From the NCBI GenBank assembly GCA_022496185.1, contig WTXG01000026.1, positions 297,208-361,207 on the forward strand: DNA of 64,000 bases. Reading direction: 5' to 3'. The notes beneath the pieces are model-generated. The model was not told the origin of the DNA. It saw only the letters and a list, made by a program, of their open reading frames with translations, and made no database searches. This document shows positions 56,253 through 64,000 of the stretch, in pieces. Each line of letters opens with the position of its first letter. Within the stretch, counting starts at the first letter, position 1. The stretch comes from Multifurca ochricompacta. Its lineage: Eukaryota; Basidiomycota; Agaricomycetes; Russulales; Russulaceae. Position numbers and translations under genes: made by a program.

Positions 56253-57556
56253 TCACCGCCGGGCATAGCCACCCTGAACGGCTCCTGCCCCATGGGACCA
56301 CTGTCCAGGCGCGGTAGGCTGCCCAGGTTGGCCAAAGCCATAGCTAGGAGCAGCGGGGGGTGCCATTAGTCCAGGTTGTGCCCCATAGAGGTCATGACCA
56401 GTGGGGCCATGAGCACTTGGATGGTACTGCTGCGTTGGGCTCGCATGCGTGTAATGCGGTGACGTGGGTTGTTGTACGGGTGATGCCGTCGTCGGCGAAG
56501 GCCCGAGGCTCATCTGTTGGTTTGGAGCGCCGGGGTGAGCAGAGTGTGGACCTTGAGCATGCGGAGGGATCGCGATAGACGGTGGCAAGGTTTGTGCAGG
56601 GCTGTGCGGAGACGCAGACGGGTTGCCACCACCTGCGTTTGAGTTGCTGCGGGTCCCGCGCGAGGCAGGACCAGGACCACCTCCGGATGTCGATGCCCGA
56701 CGACGACGTTTAGAGCCCGCGCGTTCGCTATCGTCGTCCTGATCACCGCCTTCATCGACTTTGTCACCACCGATGGAAAGACCACCAGGAACGTTGTTAT
56801 GATGTGAAGGCACACCAGGCATGCCGGGTGTTGGGACGGAACGACTCATAGGAGGACCAACGGGCATGGTATTAGGGAGTGTGCCATGGGGGGCGTTAAG
56901 ACACGCTTGAATGAGATTCTTGCCCTCTGGTTGTGTAACTAGAGGTTGCAATTTTGCAGTGGTGAATGTATAGACCAAACCGGTTTCTGAGACGACGAGA
57001 AGGAGTACTTGAGTGCCGGTTAAAGTGGAAAGTTCGTAAGCCTGAGGGGGAAAGAGAGAAAGGGAAGGAAAATAAATAAAGATGAAATGAAATGAAATAA
57101 TAGAATAGAATATTGGAAAGAGAAAAATACCTTCTTCATGATGCCTAATAATAATAAATAAAATAAAAATAAAAAAAGTCAGTCAAAATAAATTTATAAA
57201 ATTCAAAGGAAAAAAGAGGACGGACCAGCTTTCCTTTTTGAGAACGTGATATGCCGTCTCGATTTATCCTGAATGAATTCAATCTTAATCTTGCGTCTGC
57301 CTGTCTTCTTGTCCGATTTTGGTTTCTCGTCATCTTCGTCATCATCGCCAGCACTGTCATTGGCATCTTGATCATTTATAAATTGATCGGTAGGTGGAGG
57401 GTGAGACGTCGGGTCAACACGTTTGGTAGAGTCGTCTTGCATAGGTGGAATTGCGGAAGGTTGAGATGGTGGGTTTGGGTTCTGAGGATTAGGTGGATAG
57501 GGCGCGTATGGGTTGACGGGAGAGACGGTGGATGCGGATGGGCGGCGAAAGGCCAT
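56253..57556 (-). CDS. MCM1: MADS-box transcription factor, Mcm1/SRF type
   Basis: Nuclear regulator of the SRF-like MADS class (mating, cell-cycle and growth genes in yeast). Three exons (57556-57226, 57144-57131, 57041-56253) give 377 aa. The MADS box spans all three: K-I-K-I-E-F-I-Q-D-K-S-R-R-H-I-T-F-S-K-R-K-A-G in exon 1, G-I-M-K-K in exon 2, and A-Y-E-L-S-T-L-T-G-T-Q-V-L-L-L-V-V-S-E-T-G in exon 3. This is the canonical sequence, residues about 89-145. The middle exon is only 14 nt. An acidic leader precedes the box; the C-terminus is a Pro/Gly/Gln/His-rich activation-type region containing the basic K-R-R-R-R-A. All phases agree. Confidence 0.95.
57131..57144 (-). other. 14-nt micro-exon of MCM1
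   Basis: GCATCATGAAGAAG, bounded by a TTATTAG acceptor and GTATTT donor. It supplies I-M-K-K of the MADS box and is required for the frame. Confidence 0.93.
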
Positions 57557-59086
57557 ACAAAAGAAAGAAGATTGAGAAAGCGCGGAAAGGCGCGACGCGG
57601 TAGAGTAGAGATGGGAAAAAAGAGGGGGTAAAAATTGGAGTGTGACTTGACTAGTCTACGCGCGTCGTCGAGAAAGGGAAAAAAAATATTGTTGGTGGGG
57701 TTGGGGATAGTTTAGGGGTAGGGTAAGGGTAAGGGTAAGGGGAATGGGAATGGGAATGGGAATGGGAATGGTAAGGTTGAGGATAGGATAGGATAGGATA
57801 AGGGTAGGGGTAGGGGTAGGGGTAGGGGTAGGGCAGGCGGGAAGGGAGGGGAGGGGAGGGGAGGGGACTTGTTGGTAAAACAAACAAGGGCGGGAGCAGG
57901 GTAAGGGTAAGGGTCTGGTTTGGTCTGGTGAGTGATGGACAGATAGGTAAAGTAGAGCAGACACCAGACACCAGCGAGAGAAAAGAGAGAGAGAGAGAGG
58001 GAAGATAGAGAGAAAGAGAAAAACAACAAACAAACAAACAAACGACGACTGGCTGGTTGACTGGTTGACTGGCTGGCTACTACTCGTTACTGGTTACTGG
58101 TTACTGGTTTACTTGGGGACAGGAAGGGGGAGGGGGAGGACGGGCCGTAAAAGGCAGGGGGGACGAAAGAGGCAAGAAGGGGGGGGAAGTTTGAGGGGGG
58201 GGGGGGGGGGGTACAAGACCAGATGAGGATGCACAGATGGAGAGGCCTTTTGGGAGCTCTGAGAGGGTCTCGAAATCGGATCCCTTTTCCAGCAACAACC
58301 GCTTATCTATATCCAGAACTTTCCCAGGCACACCCCCAAACAATCACATACTTCCATTCCCAGACTTCTTAGCCCAGACGCCAAGGTTCAATTATCCCCT
58401 TATCCGGGTCATATCCGGTAGCCCGGCTCACTCTCTTTTAGGTAGGTCCAGGTCTGGAACTCTCTTTTTAAAGAGAATTCTCATTCTCCTTCCTTCCCTT
58501 CCAATAAGCACCCGCACCCCGCAGCAACAAGACGACGAGATGATGAGACAAGAGCAAGGGAAAGACAAGAAATGACAAGACAAGACAAGACAAGAAAAGA
58601 CAAGGCAAGACAAGGTAAGGTAAGGTAAGGGGAAGTAAGGGAAGGGAAGGAGGGGAAAGGAAAGGAAGGGAAAGTCAAAATCCCAATATACACAGCCCAT
58701 CTATATCACAATCACAATCAACAATCACACAACCAACATAACTTATCTACTCTACCCTGGGTACCCATACCCCTCCATCCGCGCTCGCTCCTCTCTCGGC
58801 ACTCTGCGTGGCGCTTTAGCGCTCTTTATTCTTATGACTCGTCCGCATTTTGACCATCGAAACCATTAATGCCGCCGGACATAGACCAAAGACACAAGCG
58901 AGATGCAATCAAAGTCCACGCACGTCTATCCTCCGCCCGTAGAGACGTGACCTTCATCTTTAAATCTTTTTTTTTTTTAAATTCCTCTTCTACACACCAG
59001 TTACTTCATTTCGTCGCTCGCTCATAGAAACAGAACGACAAAATTGTCAGGAATTTAAGAAGATAAAAAAAAAATTTTCGTGTTTG
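57557..59086. other. MCM1 upstream region, G-rich low-complexity block
   Basis: Plus-strand G-rich repeats fill 57715-58215. They include GGGTAA, GGGAAT, GGATA, GGGGTA (six in a row) and GGGGA units, ending in an 18-G run near 58194-58211. A second array of AAGAC/GGTAA units lies at 58565-58660. Open frames here are artefacts of the repeats. No gene is supported. Confidence 0.6.
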
Positions 59087-62000
59087 CTATGACTTGTTGT
59101 CTAAGGTCACTTGAACCCGTCGGTCTCGCATGCTTGCCCAAGCTTCTTTTACGCGCTCATCGAATGTCGCCTCTGGCCGCCGAGCACGCGCCGCTTGAAG
59201 CGCTTGAAGCAGTTGCGCCACATTTTGATCCCCACAGAGATATTGCACAGTTTCGTCATCTAAAAATAAATAAAAAAACAGCCGCAACCACAGACATCGA
59301 CCCGGTACAGTAGTCGATAAGATGATGACAATGGCGGCATGAACACAATATGAGAGGATGTGGCGCACCGTTGGGTTCTACCTCGAGCTGGCTCAGATGC
59401 AAATCGCCGCAATCCACGTCACGGCATTCTCCGCCACCAGGCACTTCGAATTGACAGATCCGTGCACTCTCCCGGCTGTTTTGCGTAATGCGCCGAGCCG
59501 CGGCCTGCATCTTCAAGCGATTGAGATCAGGCATATCAACCATCTCCTGTGGACCAAGTGAGCGTCCACTGAGAAATGGATAGTGAGACAACACAGAGTT
59601 ATAAGCAATGAACGTTGAATCTGCCTTTATTTGCGAGCTGGTTGGGACCTGCTAAAAAAAAAAAGAAACATTTTACGACTTTGTCAGCACCACCACAGAA
59701 GAAGGAAATACTGTTCCTGCATGGCAACAAGAATCTGGGGTGCCGAAAGGACGTGAAACGCACCTGGGCCGACGCAACGACGTCGACACTTGTTCGTTCC
59801 GGTCCGTCTGCTAGAGGGTGCCGGTGATGAGTTGACCCGGTAAGGTGTGAAGGTGTGGAATCCCTGGAGGAACCCTAGAATGATACAATTCGAGAATGGC
59901 CAAAAAGATGACGGTGGACGGGAGATTGGGATGCACGTAAAGCGGAGAAAACAATACAACAACAAAAATTGTGGAAAACCACGAAGGAAAGAGAAGAAAA
60001 AACAAACAAACAAACAAAAAAAAAGAAAAAGAAAAACATGTTAGAGAAGGTTGGCTACTGCCGGTGTAAAAAGTGAGAGGAAAATCCTTGCCGCAGATTC
60101 TTGCCGAGATTCGGCATTAAAAGTCATGTAAGCATCTTAATCCGATCCGCAGAGAAGGGATCGAGAGAGGAAGCGAAGTAAATGAAGCAAACATGCCAAC
60201 GTGTAACAACATAAAGAATAGGAATAAATAAGAATAAGAATAAGAACAAGAATAAGAATAAGAATAGGGGGGGGGGGAAGGAAGAAGAAGGAAGGTAAGA
60301 TGCCTCCGTGGTAATTCACATAAAAAAGATAACGGAGACTTGCCTGGTCCGCCGCCTGCACCTGGTACTGCTGCAGAAGGGATGGTGGGAGTGAAGGTGG
60401 TGACGGTGACGGTGACGGATTGATCTGCAATTGTTGCAATTGGAAGGTTCGGAATCGGAATCGGAATCGGAACGGGATAGAAGGAAGGTGGACGGTGGGC
60501 GGCGGGCGGGAAAGCATGTGACGATGAGATGATGTGATGGAATGAGAAATGAACGAATGAGAAAGAGGAAATGACATGAACAAATAAGTCAGTGATTGGA
60601 ATACAAGAAGTGTGTGAGAGAAAGGGACAGTGACCGGTCGGAGTTGTAGGCGTGGCTACTTGCTGCTCACGGTTATCGTCATTCTCGTTATCTTCGAAGG
60701 ATAGGGGTGTAAGATCAGGAGGTGAAGGGGTGCTCGATATCGAACTTGAGCCATTCACATCCACATCCTCGCGCTTGCGATGAGAGGATGATGGTGCACT
60801 AGAACTTGCCAGCACTGCCTCAAATCAGGGTTTAAAGTTAAGTTAGCAGACGAAACGGTGGGGAAATGACGTGCGGAAGCAAAATTCGGGCGGGCGGCGA
60901 CGGCAGGCAAGCAGAGAGGGGGTGTGCCAGGCCGGCCAGAGCATGGCATGTGACATGATGGGAGGAGGGAAGGGGAGGGATGGATATGGATATGGATATG
61001 GATATGGATGGAAATGGATATGAATGGATGATAGATAGATAGATAGGTAGATAGATAGGGGTTCCTTCCCGCCACCCCGGGCCGGTCATATACATACATC
61101 CATACACGTGATTAGCGCCCAGTTGGGACCAAAACTTCCGTTTCCGTTTCCGTGCTTCCGATCCCGAGAAAAGAAGAGCAAGGAAACGGCCAGCCCACCC
61201 AAGCAACCAGCAACTTGAAAAGGAACTCACCATTTTCGGACGACGATTTATCGCTGCCGGTCTCAGATCTTGAAATCTCCACTACGCCGGTCGTCTCAAA
61301 TGTGGATAATGCCGACGCCGATGCCGATGCCGATGCCACCATTGGGTGGGGGTGGTGAAGGCTTTCCGTTTCGGTCCTTTGAGCTTGACCTTCAGACGCT
61401 CTCTTTCTCTCGTCTTTGTCAACGTCAACGTCAGTGTCAATGTCAACGTCAATGTCAACATCAACGTCAACATTAACATTAACATCAACGTCAACCGCTG
61501 TCGGTTCCTTGGAAACAGCCGTCAGGCGACTTGAAGCCATCTACGCATTTCCCTCCTCTGTAAGCTTTGTAAAATAAACCAGTAACACACTTTCTCGTAC
61601 CGCTTGTTTACGCAACTTCATCTCCTCCCGCTCCCGTATCATCTTGCGCATACGCTCAATCTCGAGCTCCAGAGCTAATGCCGTATCACGTGCGGTCGGT
61701 TGCGACCCGCTCGCACCCTGTGACTGTGGCACATGGGGTGCAATTGCCACTAGAGGCGTTTCCTCCTCACTTGCGTCGTCCTCGCTATCGCTAACATCGA
61801 TGACGCATCGCCGTGAGTTGCTTAGGCTTGCGAATCCGCCGGCAGCTACTCCATTCATCTTACGTCGGACATGCGGATTTGGGTGGTATGCGCCTACATG
61901 ACTGTGTCCCGCACCAGACCCAGTACGTGACAGCACGGAAGGCGTGTAGGCCATTGGCATAGGCTCCGAGTCGAAATCTGCAGCAACAGGGCGCTTCGTA

Positions 62001-63615
62001 CCTCGCCGAGGAATAGCCGCAGTCGACTGAGGAGTGGAGGATGATCGCTGGGAGTCACGTCCGAGGTCTCTTGTTTTTTGCGGTATCGTTACTCCGTCAC
62101 CCCTTGAAGGAATAGGCGAGTTCTCCGAGACTCGTGAAGTATTATCCATCATTGGGTAAGTTTTATCCTGCTCCCTCTCGACTAAGAAGTTTGCTTCTGA
62201 GGCACTAGCAGATCTAAGAAGTGACAAAGCTTCTGGTGGTAGAGGCGCAGGTGTCACGTCCACTAAAGGCTCAGGCAGCTCGTAATCTGAGGAAGGAGTT
62301 CTTCCGAAACCTGGAATCGTCTCATCAATACTGTTTGGGTCTGGTGATGACGCCCTCATGTCTCCGGATGAATTTTCGGCGTCGAGGTCGCCCCTGGAGT
62401 TGGCAGTATCAGAGAGGGGGGGTCCAATGCTATTTAAAAAGTCCTCTACGCTCGCGGCAGAAGCAGGAAGTTTAGCAGAGGCGTCGGCTCCTTTGGATGC
62501 AGTACTTGTCGGTGACGTCAAAACTTGAGTAACCGTAGGAGGCTCTTTACGCTTCCTGGAGGCTTGAACGGCCTTTCTTGCGAGTAACTCTTGCTTTCGC
62601 TGTCGTTCCATTACAGCTAGAGTGGACTCGCTGAGAGCAAGTATTGAAGTGGACGTCGAGCTGTCGAGAGACGCCGAAGTCGTCGCCGGTGGAACAACGT
62701 GCGGGATGGGTTCTACAAGGGGTGATCAAATTCCTGACTGAGGGTATACGGTAGGGCTTACACACCGAGTGATACAGTTGATTGTACGGAAAAACCGGGG
62801 GCTCCAAGGGAGCTACGCTGTGTGGTATCACCATCAACGTTGGATCTGCTCGGAATGGCCGAAGGAGAGTATGAATGACTAGGCTGAGAGAGTAGAATAG
62901 ATGCGATCACGTCTTGAGGTGGTGGGTAAGGAGGGATGCCCACTACATCAAGGTTGTTCGGGAGACGAAGATTAAGTTCCGTAAAAACGTAGTAGATGAT
63001 TTCTCTAGAGAGCCCGCAATCTATAAGGTACTCGGGCGGTACGCCGTATCCAAGAATGTCAAGGATAACTTCTTTGGAGGTGTCATACTGTTTCTGCGTC
63101 ACTGTGAACCGGAATCAGTCAGACAGAGGGGATGAGACAAATTTCAAAATCCACATACAAGAAAGGCCAGGGCGCACGTGATGAGCATCAAGCACATAGA
63201 GGGGAGTCTCAAGTCTAAAGCCTTCCGAAGATGTCTCCGACTCAAGCTCTACAGGGAAAGCCTCTATACTGTACCGCCCAACAGGTGTTGTGGCAGAGGC
63301 GGGAAGAGTAGCACGTTGATAAGCGTCTTCAGCTTTAACAGAGGGCGATCGGGACGCAATGACAAACGGAGACCGTAGAACGCCAGAAGACTCAACTTTA
63401 GTAGCGTTTATTGCTCCCATTATTGGCGGAGGGACCAGCTTGGATGGTGGTCGGAAGGGTGGATCCTCGCTATCGCTGATCTCACCCTCTTCCTTCGCTG
63501 AGGTATCATCGCCGAGAGGGGTTTGAGGAGCAGCCACACTAGAACTATCACTTTGGAGAGTACGAGGCGGGGACCTGCGTGCGAAAGCCTGGGTGGGGGT
63601 TGAAGATTGGGCCAT
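59087..63615 (-). CDS. Red1/ZFC3H1-like zinc-finger protein (MTREC/PAXT scaffold candidate)
   Basis: Ten modelled exons: 63615-63159, 63101-62766, 62712-61601, 61540-61231, 60814-60635, 60424-60344, 60135-60092, 59874-59764, 59648-59369 and 59259-59087. They sum to 3084 nt, an open frame of 1027 aa. The diagnostic part is near the C-terminus: I-C-Q-F-E-V-P-G-G-G-E-C-R-D-V-D-C-G-D-L-H, the putative zf-C3H1 domain of S. pombe Red1 and human ZFC3H1. These proteins bridge the Mtl1/MTR4 helicase to RNA targets for nuclear exosome decay. The N-terminus has the acidic E-E-G-E-I-S-D-S-E-D common in this family, and a conserved helical block I-L-D-I-L-G-Y-G-V-P-P-E-Y-L lies in exon 2. A D-V/N-V dipeptide run sits in exon 4. 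The small exons 60424-60092 rely on GC donors and are less certain. The frame is open upstream of 63615 to about 63720, so the true start may be further up. Confidence 0.75.
61416..61492. repeat. Hexanucleotide GTCAAC/GTCAAT repeat in the Red1-like gene
   Basis: Imperfect 6-bp units (GTCAAC, GTCAAT, ATCAAC, ATTAAC). On the minus strand they encode an alternating Asp/Asn-Val/Ile run (D-V-D-V-N-V-N-V-D-V). Divergence between units is mostly synonymous or conservative. Confidence 0.85.
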
Positions 63616-64000
63616 AACCGGAGTAGGAGGACGGTCGGATGTGGAAATTGTTGACGTGGGTTCTTCCTGGCCATAATCAAGAGAAATAAAAGGTGTAGAA
63701 GCAATAGTCGCGAGAAAGGTCTGGAAAGGGAGGCGATAGATGTACTCGCATCAAGCTTACGACGCTTGAGCTTCCGGCTGGATAATGCGGCCTGCCTTAG
63801 CAACTCTGCGGATCTGCGGCAGAAGCCAAAGGCTTTGTATTTGATGGCCCAGATGTGTGACTGAGATAAGATGAGGAAGGTAAAGTCGAAACCTCAGACA
63901 TAAAGGGCGGAAAAAAAAGAGGCCAACAAAGTAGAGAGTGAGCGTGAGTGTAAGTGTCAGTGTGAGCTGTGAGCGAAGGGCAAAGGAGATGTAAGCTTGA
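63616..64000. other. Upstream end of the Red1-like gene, start unresolved
   Basis: A minus-strand ATG at 63901 opens a 34-codon frame (M-S-E-V-S-T-L-P-S-S-S) that stops at TAA. A different frame at 63803-63745 reads L-L-R-Q-A-A-L-S-S-R-K-L-K-R-R-K, and the main frame is open from about 63720. I could not join these with standard splice sites. It may be a 5' exon set or an upstream ORF. Confidence 0.35.

Noticed and set aside
57651..58041. Three overlapping 109-128-aa frames rich in Pro-Tyr-Pro and Ser-His repeats
   Set aside because: Products of G-rich tandem repeats read on the minus strand; repeats that stay open in all frames are not evidence for a gene.
60117..60815. 232-aa continuous frame on the minus strand
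   Set aside because: Only its first 60 codons are an exon of the Red1-like gene; the rest reads through an intron and low-complexity T/C-rich sequence.
63745..63901. Minus-strand start at 63901 as the N-terminus of the Red1-like protein
   Set aside because: Its frame hits TAA after 34 codons and I could not find splice sites that join it to the main frame; kept as unresolved.

Overview
This window is nuclear DNA from a filamentous fungus, most likely a basidiomycete (Agaricomycotina). Protein genes carry many short introns of about 45-70 nt. The gene set is fungal: a Kap123 importin, an Axl2-like polarity receptor, Bud6, a Zn2Cys6 regulator, an Mcm1-type MADS factor and a Red1-like RNA-surveillance protein. 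Two transposon islands interrupt the genes. I could not name the species.

Layout. 1-3.3 kb is a transposon island with a perfect fold-back Tc1/mariner derivative and a hAT fragment. 3.7-33.3 kb is the main gene block: KAP123 (+), AXL2-like (+), LC8 dynein light chain (-), Zn2Cys6 factor (-), 3-ketoacyl-CoA thiolase (-), tRNA-Pro (-), a coiled-coil protein (+), a PhzF-family enzyme (+) and BUD6 (+). 33.6-50.1 kb is a nested transposon island. It holds a palindromic LTR pair split by a hAT-type MITE, a deleted Copia element (-), a Copia element with both LTRs and its target duplication (+), and a decayed hAT transposon (+) that contains a solo LTR. 50.1-52.1 kb holds two tandem telomere-associated-like units separated and capped by TTTAGGG arrays. 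52.2-64 kb returns to genes: an unrecognised gene abutting the telomeric array (+), MCM1 (-) and a Red1/ZFC3H1-like gene (-).

Exon-intron structures were worked out by hand and checked by keeping the reading frame open across every junction. Modelled lengths are KAP123 1078 aa, BUD6 997 aa, Zn2Cys6 factor 534 aa, coiled-coil protein 449 aa, thiolase 414 aa, MCM1 377 aa, PhzF 301 aa and LC8 109 aa. Several introns only work if the donor is GC rather than GT.

Functional themes. Axl2-like and Bud6 proteins belong to polarity and actin-cable control, and LC8 to dynein transport; they are not co-transcribed. The transposon islands show a strong CpG-decay signature. Eight of nine substitutions between the two LTRs of the Copia element are CpG transitions, and the pol genes of both Copia elements carry stops explained by CGA to TGA. 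This suggests cytosine methylation of repeats. The most unusual structures are the perfect Tc1 palindrome, the palindromic Copia LTR with a paralogous empty site, and the internal plant-type TTTAGGG arrays that look like a fossil chromosome end.
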